A stretch of 64,000 bases of DNA from Ochrobactrum teleogrylli (GTDB taxonomy: Bacteria > Pseudomonadota > Alphaproteobacteria > Rhizobiales > Rhizobiaceae), in the NCBI RefSeq assembly GCF_006376685.1, contig NZ_VEWL01000001.1:809869-873868 (forward strand), in the 5' to 3' direction. The notes below the pieces were generated by a model, which worked only from the letters and a program-made list of their open reading frames with translations, was not told the origin of the DNA and made no database searches. Position numbers and translations under genes: made by a program. How positions within the stretch are numbered: the stretch's first letter is position 1; the number at the start of each line of letters is the position of its first letter. Shown one piece after another: positions 1-8,170 of this stretch.

Positions 1-592
1 GCACCGGATAATCCGCCAGATGGTCGAAGACGGGTCGCCCGTCGGTCAGCGGATGCCCTGCCCGGACCAGAAACCGCACCTGCTCGGAATAGAGGTGTTC
101 GAAGGAAAAGCCGGTCATCTTTTCCGGCGCGGCCAGACGCCCGACAACCAAATCGAGATCGCCGACGCGCAACTGCTCCAGCAAAACCGCATTCTCGCCC
201 GTCACGATCTTCACGCGGCTGCCCGCCTTTTCCGCCAGAAACAGGCTCATGGCCTTGGGCATGATGCGTGTGGAAACTGTCGGCAAGGCGCCGACACGAA
301 TGGGCGGGCCGGAACCGTCGAGCTCCTGCGAGACCGAATCCAGCCCCTGCCGCAAGGCCGTCAGCGCCGTACCCGCATGGCGCAGGAATACCTCGCCAAA
401 CCGCGTAATACGAATGCCGCGACCGTCGCGCTCCAGAACCGGAACGCCCAGCACCTCCTCCAGCTCACGGATAGTTTTGGTGACGGCGGGCTGGCTGATA
501 TTCAAAATCTCCGACGCCTTGACCACGCTCTTCTGCCGCGCCACTTCAACAAAGGTGTGCAGATGGCGAAACTTGATCCTGTTTCCGATCAC
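1..592 (-). CDS. pcaQ: PcaQ, LysR-type activator of the pca operon (3' end outside window)
   Basis: This is a LysR-family regulator whose first ~197 residues lie in the window; the rest runs off the left edge. The N-terminus has the LysR winged helix (FRHLHTFVEVARQKSVVKAS followed by ISQPAVTKTIRELEE), then the start of the substrate-binding domain (RVGALPTVSTRIMPKAM). The GTG at 592 is chosen because an in-frame TAA lies directly upstream of it. It is divergent from pcaDCHGB, and PcaQ proteins of rhizobia activate such operons in response to beta-carboxy-cis,cis-muconate and related intermediates. A palindrome matching the PcaQ box lies just upstream. The identity rests on context plus family features. 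Confidence 0.9.
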   Translation of the reverse strand, partial: MIGNRIKFRHLHTFVEVARQKSVVKASEILNISQPAVTKTIRELEEVLGVPVLERDGRGIRITRFGEVFLRHAGTALTALRQGLDSVSQELDGSGPPIRVGALPTVSTRIMPKAMSLFLAEKAGSRVKIVTGENAVLLEQLRVGDLDLVVGRLAAPEKMTGFSFEHLYSEQVRFLVRAGHPLTDGRPVFDHLADYPV

Positions 593-599
593 TTATTGG

Positions 600-615
600 A
601 TAACCTATGAGTTAT
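600..615. promoter_or_regulatory. PcaQ-box-like palindrome
   Basis: ATAACC-TATG-AGTTAT lies between the divergent pcaQ and pcaD starts. Its outer arms ATAAC/GTTAT are perfectly inverted. It closely resembles the ATAACC-N4-GGTTAA motif described for rhizobial PcaQ. It lies about 73 bp before pcaD, a normal place for a LysR activator site. Confidence 0.75.
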
Positions 616-687
616 GTTTTAGACTGATAATATCATTTTACTTAACCAATTGGAAAGCGCAACAGTGCTGATCAAGAGGAGAAAGCC

Positions 688-1485
688 GTGCAGTTCGCAA
701 ACGTCAACGATATCGTCCTTCACTATGATTTGCAGTGGAGTGGTGATGAAAAGCCCGTTCTGGTTTTCATCAATTCACTGGGAACCGACCTGCGCATCTG
801 GGATGACGTGAGGGCGAAGCTCGGCAACGATATCCCGACGCTGGTTTACGACAAGCGCGGGCACGGCCTTTCCGATATCGGCAATACGCCCTACAGCATC
901 GAACTTCTGGCGCAGGATCTGATCGCGCTTTTGGAAAAACTGTCGATCCGCAGCGTGGTTCTGTGCGGCCTTTCGGTCGGCGGACTGATTGCGCAGGGCG
1001 TTTATGCCGCCCGTCCCGATCTCGTCGCGGGTCTGGTCCTGTCCAACACCGCCCACAAGATTGGCACCGCGGAGATGTGGAACGCCCGCATCGACGCCAT
1101 TATGCAAAACGGTCTTGCCAGCATTCTCGACGGCACGATGCCGCGCTGGTTCACAGACGATTTCCGCAAGCCGGACAATGACGCCTTCCGCGCCTATTGC
1201 AACATGTTCGTGCGCCAGCCACTCGATGGCTATGCGGCAACCTGCGCAGCCCTGCGCGATGCGGATTTCACGCAAGCGGCCAAGGCGATTGCCGTGCCCG
1301 TGCTTTGTGTCGTCGGCGATCAGGATGGCGCAACACCGCCAGCGCTCGTCAAGGAACTGGCAAGCCTCGTGCCCGGCGCGCATTTCGCTGAAATTGCGCA
1401 TAGCGGCCACATACCCTGCGTTGAACAGCCAGACGCCTATGTCTCGCTGTTGCGCGATTTTCTTTCAACCCGACTTTCAAATTAA
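688..1485 (+). CDS. pcaD: 3-oxoadipate enol-lactonase
   Basis: This 265-residue alpha/beta hydrolase converts beta-ketoadipate enol-lactone to beta-ketoadipate in the protocatechuate branch. The nucleophile elbow is GLSVGG (Ser96). The other triad members are probably Asp213 in GDQDG and His241 in SGHIPCVEQP. Translation starts at GTG 688 after AAGAGGAG. It is the first gene of pcaDCHGB, 21 bp before pcaC, and is likely activated by PcaQ from the upstream box. Length and motifs fit the family well. Confidence 0.93.
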   Translation: MQFANVNDIVLHYDLQWSGDEKPVLVFINSLGTDLRIWDDVRAKLGNDIPTLVYDKRGHGLSDIGNTPYSIELLAQDLIALLEKLSIRSVVLCGLSVGGLIAQGVYAARPDLVAGLVLSNTAHKIGTAEMWNARIDAIMQNGLASILDGTMPRWFTDDFRKPDNDAFRAYCNMFVRQPLDGYAATCAALRDADFTQAAKAIAVPVLCVVGDQDGATPPALVKELASLVPGAHFAEIAHSGHIPCVEQPDAYVSLLRDFLSTRLSN

Positions 1486-1506
1486 GCTTCCACAGGGAGA
1501 ATAGCC

Positions 1507-1914
1507 ATGGGTGACACTGTCGAGCGCTCCGAGCGTTACAAGCTTGGAATGAGCGTCCGTCGCTCGGTTCTGGGCGATGCGCATGTGGACCGGGCATCGA
1601 AGGCTGCCACGGGACTTGATGCGCCCTTTCAGGAGCTTATTACCGAAACGGCATGGGGAACGGTCTGGTCGCGTCCGCAATGGACAAAGCGCGAGCGCTC
1701 CATGGTGACGATTGCGCTTCTGGCCGCTCTTGGCCAGGACGATGAAGTTGCAATGCATATCCGCGCCACGAAAAATACGGGCGCAACCAAGGAAGACATC
1801 TGCGAAGCTCTGCTGCATGTTGCGATTTATGCGGGCGTGCCTGCATCGAACCATGCGTTCAAGATCGCCAAACAGACCTACGCGCAGATGGAAGCGGAGG
1901 AAGCCGAGAAATGA
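1507..1914 (+). CDS. pcaC: 4-carboxymuconolactone decarboxylase
   Basis: This 135-residue, all-helical CMD-family enzyme decarboxylates gamma-carboxymuconolactone to beta-ketoadipate enol-lactone, the substrate of PcaD. The typical core is visible: ITETAWGTVWSR, then RERSMVTIALLAALG and the EVAMHIRATKNTGATKEDI segment carrying the conserved His. The ATG follows AGGGAGAATAGCC. Its stop overlaps the pcaH start (ATGA at 1911-1914), which points to translational coupling. It is a separate decarboxylase gene, not fused to pcaD. Confidence 0.93.
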   Translation: MGDTVERSERYKLGMSVRRSVLGDAHVDRASKAATGLDAPFQELITETAWGTVWSRPQWTKRERSMVTIALLAALGQDDEVAMHIRATKNTGATKEDICEALLHVAIYAGVPASNHAFKIAKQTYAQMEAEEAEK

Positions 1915-2651
1915 AAAACACACCGCCGGAAACGAGCCCTTTTTTCGCTCGTGATCTCACCATGCATCCACCGGCCTATACGCCGTGGTACAAGACATCC
2001 GTTCTGCGCTCGCCCACCCGCGCGCTGCTTTCGCTGGAAGGCACCAAGAGCGAGATTACCGGCCCGGTTTTCGGCCATGGCATGTTGAACGAACTCGATA
2101 ACGACCTGATCCGCAACTATGCGCGCCCCGGCGAAATGCCGGTCGGCCCGCGCATTCTGGTGCATGGTCGTGTGCTGGACGAAAGCAATCGCCCGATCCC
2201 TGGTGCGCTTGTCGAATTCTGGCAGGCCAATGCTGGCGGTCGCTACCGGCACAAGAAGGAAACCTATCTCGCGGCCATCGATCCGAATTTCGGCGGCGTG
2301 GGCCGCACGATCACCGACGAGAATGGCTATTACTGGTTCAAGACGATCCAGCCCGGCGCTTATCCGTGGCCAAATGGCGTCAATGACTGGCGCCCGGCGC
2401 ATATCCATTTCTCGATCTTCGGCCATGGCTTCTCGCAGCGTCTGATCACCCAAATGTATTTCGAAGGTGATCCGCTGATCTGGCGCTGCCCGATTGTGAA
2501 GACTGTTCCCGACAGAAGCGCGGTTGAGCGCCTTATCGCACCGCTCGACATGAATGCGAGCCTGCCGATGGACATGCTGGCCTACAAGTTCGACATTGTG
2601 TTGCGCGGACGCCGCTCGACCTTCTTTGAAAACCGGCCGGAGGGCAACTGA
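1911..2651 (+). CDS. pcaH: Protocatechuate 3,4-dioxygenase, beta subunit
   Basis: This is the iron-bearing beta subunit of the intradiol ring-cleavage dioxygenase that opens protocatechuate to beta-carboxy-cis,cis-muconate. The 246-residue protein has the expected Fe(III) ligand regions: Tyr in RYRHKKETY, Tyr in PGAYPWPNGVNDWRPAH, and the two His of PAHIHFSIFG. The N-terminal part carries the SPTR..L..L family region. The start overlaps pcaC, and pcaG follows after 1 bp, so the two subunits are probably made in step. Confidence 0.95.
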   Translation: MKNTPPETSPFFARDLTMHPPAYTPWYKTSVLRSPTRALLSLEGTKSEITGPVFGHGMLNELDNDLIRNYARPGEMPVGPRILVHGRVLDESNRPIPGALVEFWQANAGGRYRHKKETYLAAIDPNFGGVGRTITDENGYYWFKTIQPGAYPWPNGVNDWRPAHIHFSIFGHGFSQRLITQMYFEGDPLIWRCPIVKTVPDRSAVERLIAPLDMNASLPMDMLAYKFDIVLRGRRSTFFENRPEGN

Positions 2652-2652
2652 T

Positions 2653-3270
2653 ATGGTACAGCCACTGGGTTATCTCAAGGAAAGCGCATCGCAAACTGCG
2701 GGCCCTTACGTCCATATCGGGTTGACGCCGAATTTCGTCGGAATCAATGGCGTTTTCGCGGAAGATCTCGGGTCCGGCCCGCTCACCAACGACAAGACGT
2801 CCGGCGAGCGTGTGACCATCAAGGGTCGCGTTATCGATGGCATGGGCGCACCGCTGCGCGATGCGCTGGTGGAAATCTGGCAGGCCGACGCCAAGGGGCT
2901 TTACAACAGCCCTTCGGAAACCGGCGGCAAGGCCGACCCCAATTTCCGTGGATGGGGCCGCTGCCCCAGCCATATGGAAACTGGCGAGTTCGTGTTCGAG
3001 ACGATCAAGCCCGGTCGCGTTCCCTTCCGGGATGGACGCCTGATGGCGCCGCATATCACGTTCTGGATCGTTGCACGCGGCATCAATCTCGGCTTGCAGA
3101 CGCGTATGTATTTCTCCGATGAGGCAGACGCCAATGCGGAAGATCCGGTTCTGGCGCGCGTCGAGCATCGTGCGCGCGTTGAGACCTTGATCGGCCAGCG
3201 CGAAGGTGACATCTATCACTTCGACATTTATTTGCAGGGCGAAAAAGAAACCGTCTTTTTCGATATTTGA
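2653..3270 (+). CDS. pcaG: Protocatechuate 3,4-dioxygenase, alpha subunit
   Basis: This is the non-iron alpha subunit that pairs with PcaH. The 205-residue protein begins MVQPLGYLKESASQTAGPYV; the TAGPYVHIG stretch and WQADAKG...GWGR are typical of PcaG. ATG 2653 is preferred over in-frame upstream starts because it directly follows the pcaH stop and keeps the family's usual N-terminus. The His/Tyr ligand set is replaced, as expected for the alpha subunit (PHITFWIVARG instead of PAHIHFS). Confidence 0.95.
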   Translation: MVQPLGYLKESASQTAGPYVHIGLTPNFVGINGVFAEDLGSGPLTNDKTSGERVTIKGRVIDGMGAPLRDALVEIWQADAKGLYNSPSETGGKADPNFRGWGRCPSHMETGEFVFETIKPGRVPFRDGRLMAPHITFWIVARGINLGLQTRMYFSDEADANAEDPVLARVEHRARVETLIGQREGDIYHFDIYLQGEKETVFFDI

Positions 3271-3273
3271 CGC

Positions 3274-4323
3274 ATGAGCATTTCGGTATTCGAACATCCG
3301 TTTCTGGCCGGGCTTTTCGGCGATGACGAAGAGATATTAAGTCTCTTCACGGCTGCGGCTGACATCGCCGGAATGGTCCGCTTCGAGGTGGCATTGTCGG
3401 ATGCCCAGGCTTCGCTCGGCATAATCCCGGTCGAAGCCGCCAATGCGATCAGGCTGGCGGCTGAGACTTTCGAACCGGACCTGTCCGTTCTTGAAAGCGG
3501 GACGGCACGGGATGGCGTGATCATTCCGGCACTCGTGAAGGAACTGCGCAAGGCCACAGGCCCGGAATTCGCCGCACAGCTGCATTTCGGAGCCACCAGT
3601 CAGGATGTCATCGACACAAGCCTGATGCTGCGGCTGCAGGCGGCGAATGCAATTCTGCGCGGTCGGCTGCATCAGCTTTCCGACCGCTTCAAATGGCTCG
3701 ATGCGACCTTCGGCAAAAACAGCCTCACCGCCTATACCCGGATGCAGGCCGCCATTCCCGTCACGGTTTCCGACCGGATTGCGAGCTGGCAGACGCCGCT
3801 CGGCGGTTACGACCAGAAGCTCAGCACCCTCGCCTTTCCGCTGCAATTTGGCGGCGCGGCGGGAACGCTTGAAAAGTTCGGCGAGAGCGGCCCAGCCCTG
3901 CGCGCGCTTCTGGCAGAGAAACTTGGTCTGCACGACCGCCCGCAATGGCAAAGCCAGCGCGCTTTCATCGCGGAATTCGGCAGCCTTCTGTCGCTGATCA
4001 CCGGTACGCTCGGCAAATTCGGGCAGGACATTGCGCTGATGGCCGAACTTGGCGCAGAGCTTTCGCTTTCGGGCGGCGGCGGATCATCGGCCATGCCGCA
4101 CAAGCAAAATCCGGTCGGTGCGGAAGTGCTGGTCAGCCTTGCCCGTTTCAACGCGGTGCAAGTTTCCGGCCTGCATCAATCCATGGTGCATGAGCAGGAA
4201 CGTTCGGGCGCGGCATGGATGCTGGAATGGATGATCCTGCCCCAGATCGTGGCTGCTACCGGCAGCGCGCTCCATCTGGCGTCCGCTCTGGTCGACAAGA
4301 TCGTGCGCATCGGCACGGAATAG
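3274..4323 (+). CDS. pcaB: 3-carboxy-cis,cis-muconate cycloisomerase
   Basis: This fumarase/aspartase-superfamily enzyme cyclises beta-carboxy-cis,cis-muconate to gamma-carboxymuconolactone, the substrate of PcaC. The superfamily signature GSSAMPHKQNPV lies near residues 270-281. GATSQDVIDTSLMLRL near residue 110 is the second conserved region. At 349 residues it is the shorter rhizobial form, as against about 450 in Pseudomonas. It starts 3 bp after pcaG and is the last gene of the operon. Confidence 0.93.
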   Translation: MSISVFEHPFLAGLFGDDEEILSLFTAAADIAGMVRFEVALSDAQASLGIIPVEAANAIRLAAETFEPDLSVLESGTARDGVIIPALVKELRKATGPEFAAQLHFGATSQDVIDTSLMLRLQAANAILRGRLHQLSDRFKWLDATFGKNSLTAYTRMQAAIPVTVSDRIASWQTPLGGYDQKLSTLAFPLQFGGAAGTLEKFGESGPALRALLAEKLGLHDRPQWQSQRAFIAEFGSLLSLITGTLGKFGQDIALMAELGAELSLSGGGGSSAMPHKQNPVGAEVLVSLARFNAVQVSGLHQSMVHEQERSGAAWMLEWMILPQIVAATGSALHLASALVDKIVRIGTE

Positions 4324-4428
4324 ATTTCACAATCCTCCGGTCAAAATTGTGGGCCAATCATCGCCTGGAAACGGAACCAATTGTGTTTTCAGGCGTTTAG
4401 TTGCGTCATTCCATACGGAGGGTTGCAC

Positions 4429-4956
4429 ATGAAAATTTTGAAAAAGGCGTGCGCGGGGACCTTGGCGCTGGTCTTTGGATTTACATCCATCGTACCAACC
4501 ATGGCTGCGCCGATGAACCTTGAGCGTCCTGCTCTCAATCAGAACGTCGAACAGGTTCGCGATGATCGCCGTCCGCCGCGCGGTCATGCCCAGCGCCACA
4601 AACGTCCGCCGAGCAACGCCCACAGGCCGGGCCGCCCTCCAAGCAATGCCCATCGCCCCGGTCGCCCGCCCCATAGCAGCCACCGTCCGTCGAACCGTCC
4701 CGGTTACTGGCATGGCCATCACGGCTCGCGCTACTACCGCAACGGCTATCGCCGCCACAGTGATGGCTGGTGGTATCCGCTGGCAGCCTTCACGGCAGGC
4801 GCAATCGTCGGCGGCGCGCTGAACCAGCCCCGCGTTGTGCACAGCAACAACCACGTTCGTTGGTGTCAGAACCGTTATCGCACCTATCGCGTATCGGATA
4901 ACACCTTCCAGCCGAACAGCGGCCCGCGCAGACAATGTGTCTCGCCCTATCGGTAA
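4429..4956 (+). CDS. BA14K-family secreted/surface protein
   Basis: This 175-residue protein has an N-terminal signal peptide ([18 protein letters not shown]... ending near TMAAP). A Pro/Arg/His-rich stretch at about residues 45-90 contains repeated [14 protein letters not shown] units. One hydrophobic segment ([17 protein letters not shown]) follows. The C-terminus has the BA14K pattern WCQNRYRTY...CVSPYR with two Cys. BA14K proteins of Brucella are immunoreactive and lectin-like; that is family knowledge, not shown here. The ATG is preceded by ACGGAGGG. A terminator follows. Confidence 0.85.
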   Translation: MKILKKACAGTLALVFGFTSIVPTMAAPMNLERPALNQNVEQVRDDRRPPRGHAQRHKRPPSNAHRPGRPPSNAHRPGRPPHSSHRPSNRPGYWHGHHGSRYYRNGYRRHSDGWWYPLAAFTAGAIVGGALNQPRVVHSNNHVRWCQNRYRTYRVSDNTFQPNSGPRRQCVSPYR

Positions 4957-4980
4957 CGCGCCATAGATCGACAATCGGAA

Positions 4981-5004
4981 AGCGCCCTGCGGGGCGCTTT
5001 TTTG
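4981..5004 (+). terminator. Rho-independent terminator after BA14K gene
   Basis: AGCGCCC-TGC-GGGGCGCT followed by six T residues, 25 bp after the BA14K stop codon. The 250 bp between this hairpin and the next gene holds nothing else recognisable. Confidence 0.85.
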
Positions 5005-5252
5005 TTCTCGCCGTCCTCCTGAAAGCGTTGTGGCAGCAACGGCTGTAAAGCAGTCATGCCCGCATTCTTTCTTCTGGACGCTGTCATCAAACAGGAATAA
5101 GCATCTCGGCGTCTGCATGCCAACAGTCAAGAATTTCTATAATTCGACTGCTTTGCGACATGACAGACGGTTTCAGAACATGTGTTGCAGAAAAAATATG
5201 CTGAATTCGCTCTGCAACGCCGGTTTCGCCCGAGTTTGACCCGAGTTTGATA

Positions 5253-6179
5253 ATGTCGCAGACGACCGCTCCAGAAAGCCCCGTAACGGGCCCGTCCCCT
5301 TCAAGCGCCCAGACCTTTGGCCAGCGTTGGGCCATGCCCATTCTGGTGGCCGGTGGCTTTGCCATTGCGAGTTCGCCGATCTTTGTCCGCCTGTCGGAAG
5401 TCGGCCCCCTTGCCACCGGCTTCTGGCGCGTGGCGCTGGCCGTCATCCCGCTCATGCTGATGAGCGGACGCGAACGCAGCGACATAAAAGACAACAAGCG
5501 CCTCACCCTCAAGGATTGCCTGCTGCTGGCCGTGCCCGGCCTGTTCATCGCCGCCGATCTCGGCGCGTGGCATTTGTCGCTGCATTATACGTCGGTCGCC
5601 AATGCGACGCTTCTGGCCAATATGGCGCCGATCTTCGTCACGCTCGCCGCATGGCTGCTCTACAAGGCGCATGTCAGCCAGTCCTTCATCATCGGGTTGG
5701 TTGTGGCCATTCTGGGTGTGGTCGTGCTGAAAGGCGGGCCGGGCGAACTCCTGCATTCGCAATCATCGGGCGATGCGCTCGCACTGCTGGCTGCCGTGTT
5801 CTATGCCGGTTACATTCTGGCGGTCGGACGCCTGCGCAACCGGTTTTCGACCATGCGCATCATGCTCTGGAGCAGCGCCATCGCGGCGATCGTTTCGCTG
5901 CCAGTCGCCTATTTTGCCGAAGGGCAGATCGTGCCCATCACGCTCTACGGCTGGCTGATACTGGCAGGACTTGCGTGGCTCACCCATGCCGCCGGACAAA
6001 GCATGATCGCCTATGCGCTTGCATTTCTGCCGGCTTCCTTCTCGTCGCTCACCTTGCTGCTTCAGCCGGTGGTGGCGGCGTTTCTCGCCTGGACCATTTT
6101 GTCCGAACCGCTCGGCATGATGCAGGGGCTGGGCGGCGCAATCGTCATTGCCGGTATTCTGATCGCCCGCAGGGGCTAA
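5253..6179 (+). CDS. DMT-family (EamA) transporter
   Basis: This 308-residue inner-membrane protein has about ten hydrophobic segments arranged as two EamA repeats: first half from about residue 25 (WAMPILVAGGFAIASSPIFVRLSEVGP), second half from GDALALLAAVFYAGYILAVG. The substrate is unknown; relatives export amino acids or other metabolites. ATG 5253 is preferred over TTG 5247. Two near-identical CCGAGTTTGA copies lie immediately upstream. It is a single-gene unit closed by a hairpin that it shares with convergent proX. Confidence 0.85.
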   Translation: MSQTTAPESPVTGPSPSSAQTFGQRWAMPILVAGGFAIASSPIFVRLSEVGPLATGFWRVALAVIPLMLMSGRERSDIKDNKRLTLKDCLLLAVPGLFIAADLGAWHLSLHYTSVANATLLANMAPIFVTLAAWLLYKAHVSQSFIIGLVVAILGVVVLKGGPGELLHSQSSGDALALLAAVFYAGYILAVGRLRNRFSTMRIMLWSSAIAAIVSLPVAYFAEGQIVPITLYGWLILAGLAWLTHAAGQSMIAYALAFLPASFSSLTLLLQPVVAAFLAWTILSEPLGMMQGLGGAIVIAGILIARRG

Positions 6180-6180
6180 A

Positions 6181-6206
6181 AAAGCCCCGCGCGAGCGGGG
6201 CTTTTT
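6181..6206. terminator. Bidirectional terminator between eamA-type gene and proX
   Basis: AAAGCCCCGC-GCGA-GCGGGGCTTTTT has an A tract on one side and a T tract on the other. It can therefore end both the rightward transporter transcript and the leftward proVWX transcript. Confidence 0.85.
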
Positions 6207-6224
6207 CCTGTCAGAGCTACCTAA

Positions 6225-7091
6225 TTATTCGGCAAGCCATTCCTTGATGCGGTCCGGATGATCGGCGATATATTTATCGACAGCCTTCTCGTAGGAGGTT
6301 TCCTGCGCATCGAACATCGCCGCTTCGAGTTCGCTGATCGGAATGCTGAACTTGGTCAGCAGCGAAGCAACTTTCGGGTTGTCTTCCTTGAAGCCCTTGC
6401 GTGCAATGGCGTTGATATGTTCAGCGCCACCCAGCGCTCCTTCCGGATCGGCAATATAGCGAAGCTTATACTTGCCGAACATCCAGTGCGGGCTCCACGA
6501 GGTTGCCACGAACCAGCCATCGGAGCGCGTAGCGCGGTCAACAGTCGTGAGCATTGCCGCTTCACTCGAAATATTGAGCTTGTAATCAAGCCCGTATTTC
6601 TTGATCGCTTCCTGCGAAAGGCGCGTCAGACCGGCGCCCGGATCGATGCCCTGAATTTCGCCTTTCAGCTTTTCCTTCACTTCCGGCTTCTTCAGATCGG
6701 CGATCGAGCTGATTTCGCTTTCCGGAATATAATCCGGTACGATCCAGCCAAGCTTTGCGCCTTCATAAAGCGGTCCGAGATCTTCAACCTTGCCCTCGAC
6801 GCGCTTGTAATAATCGGCGTGGGTTTCCGGCAACCAGGCCATCATCATGGCGTCGATATCGCCACGGCTGACGCCCTGATAAAGCGGTGCAACATCAGTC
6901 TGCACCAGTTCGACCTTCTGGCCGAGATTGTCTTCGATCAGCTTCTTCGCCAGCTTGGTGACGAATTCGGCGTCGGACCATGGGGCCCAGCCGATCTTCA
7001 CCGTCTTGCTATCTTGCGCAAAGGCCGCGCCCATTGTCATGGTACCCGCCACCACTGCAGCCAGACCGAAACCTGCAAGTTTCTTCAACAT
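6225..7091 (-). CDS. proX: Glycine betaine/choline ABC transporter, periplasmic binding protein
   Basis: This is an OpuAC-domain binding protein of 288 residues. It has a signal peptide (MLKKLAGFGLAAVVAGTMTM...AFAQ) and a typical start to the mature fold (KTVKIGWAPWSDAEFVT), with several Trp residues available for a quaternary-amine cage (WAPW, MMAWLPETHADY, DGWFVATSWSPHWMF). ATG 7091 follows AAAGGAGTAGGC; a longer in-frame reading upstream overlaps the permease gene and is rejected. It is the third gene of the leftward unit proV-proW-proX. Substrate (betaine, choline or carnitine) cannot be resolved from sequence. Confidence 0.88.
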   Translation of the reverse strand: MLKKLAGFGLAAVVAGTMTMGAAFAQDSKTVKIGWAPWSDAEFVTKLAKKLIEDNLGQKVELVQTDVAPLYQGVSRGDIDAMMMAWLPETHADYYKRVEGKVEDLGPLYEGAKLGWIVPDYIPESEISSIADLKKPEVKEKLKGEIQGIDPGAGLTRLSQEAIKKYGLDYKLNISSEAAMLTTVDRATRSDGWFVATSWSPHWMFGKYKLRYIADPEGALGGAEHINAIARKGFKEDNPKVASLLTKFSIPISELEAAMFDAQETSYEKAVDKYIADHPDRIKEWLAE

Positions 7092-7141
7092 GCCTACTCC
7101 TTTTCGATTGGATTCAGTTCCCGTTATTGTTTCTGGTTGTC

Positions 7142-8050
7142 TCATGCTTCCTGCTTGCGAAAGGATGAGGCGGATTGTGTGTCCGCCGCCTTTCTCAACG
7201 ATGCCAGTCTCTTGAAGAAACCGGTGCCATTTCCCTTGCCGAAGCTCTGGGTAATCCGGTCGAGAATGACCGCCAGAATGACCACGGCCAGTCCGCCTTC
7301 GAAGCCAAGCCCCACATTGAGGCGCTGAATGCCGGTCAAGACCGTGTTTCCAAGGCCGCCCGCGCCAATCATCGACGCGATGACCACCATCGACAGCGAC
7401 AGCATGATCGTCTGGTTTACACCGGCCATGATCGACGGCATGGCGTTTGGCAGTTGCACCTTGAACAGAAGCTGGCGCGATGTGCAGCCGAAGGCCAGAC
7501 CCGCTTCGACGAATTCTGCATGAACCTGCCGAATGCCGAGATTGGTCAGGCGCACCACCGGCGGCATGGCGAAAATTACCGTCGCAATCGTGCCGGGCAC
7601 GGCGCCAAGGCCGAAGAACATCGCCGCCGGAATAAGATAGACGAAGGCTGGCATCGTCTGCATCAGGTCGAGCACCGGGCGCACGACTGACGCCACCGTG
7701 TCGCTGCGCGCCATGGCGATGCCAAGCGGGATGCCAATCACCACCGCGATGACGGTCGATGCCAGCACCAGCGACAGGCTTTCCATTGTGCCGCTCCACA
7801 ATTCCATGTGGATGATGAGCGCCAATGCGAGAAGGGTGAAGATCGCAAACTTCCAGCCCACGCGCCACAGCGCGAGCAAAGTGAGGATGGCCACACCAGC
7901 AACGGGTGGAATAGCGATGAGAGCGTTTTGAATACCATCGGTCACAAAACCGATGGTCGCTGCGATTATGTCGAGTGCAGGCGTGAAGTGGTCGAGAATG
8001 TAATTGACCACAACATCAGCCGCACCACCAACACTGAAATTCAAATCCAT
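7142..8050 (-). CDS. proW: Glycine betaine/choline ABC transporter, permease
   Basis: This 302-residue inner-membrane permease of the ProW/OpuAB type has about six hydrophobic segments. The cytoplasmic coupling loop EFVEAGLAFGCTSRQLLFKVQLPNAMPSIMAGVNQT is the EAA motif. It belongs to one ABC transporter with ProV upstream and ProX 50 bp downstream. The 120-bp gap between proV and proW contains a perfect hairpin repeat at 8092-8130. Confidence 0.88.
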   Translation of the reverse strand: MDLNFSVGGAADVVVNYILDHFTPALDIIAATIGFVTDGIQNALIAIPPVAGVAILTLLALWRVGWKFAIFTLLALALIIHMELWSGTMESLSLVLASTVIAVVIGIPLGIAMARSDTVASVVRPVLDLMQTMPAFVYLIPAAMFFGLGAVPGTIATVIFAMPPVVRLTNLGIRQVHAEFVEAGLAFGCTSRQLLFKVQLPNAMPSIMAGVNQTIMLSLSMVVIASMIGAGGLGNTVLTGIQRLNVGLGFEGGLAVVILAVILDRITQSFGKGNGTGFFKRLASLRKAADTQSASSFRKQEA

Positions 8051-8091
8051 GTTTTACCGTCCATTTCCGTATTTCTGGACTGGGTGGGAAA

Positions 8092-8130
8092 CATTTCCAG
8101 CAAAAGTGGTAACCGGTTTTGCTGGAAATG
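8092..8130. repeat. Palindromic hairpin repeat between proV and proW
   Basis: CATTTCCAGCAAAA and its exact inverse TTTTGCTGGAAATG form 14-bp arms around an 11-base loop. The arm matches one end of the ~105-bp repeats at 31526-31630 and 51444-51544, so this looks like a rearranged or partial copy of the same family, lying inside an operon. Confidence 0.7.
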
Positions 8131-8170
8131 CGTCATACAAAGCGTGCGAGAACGAATTGGCGGCGGACAA

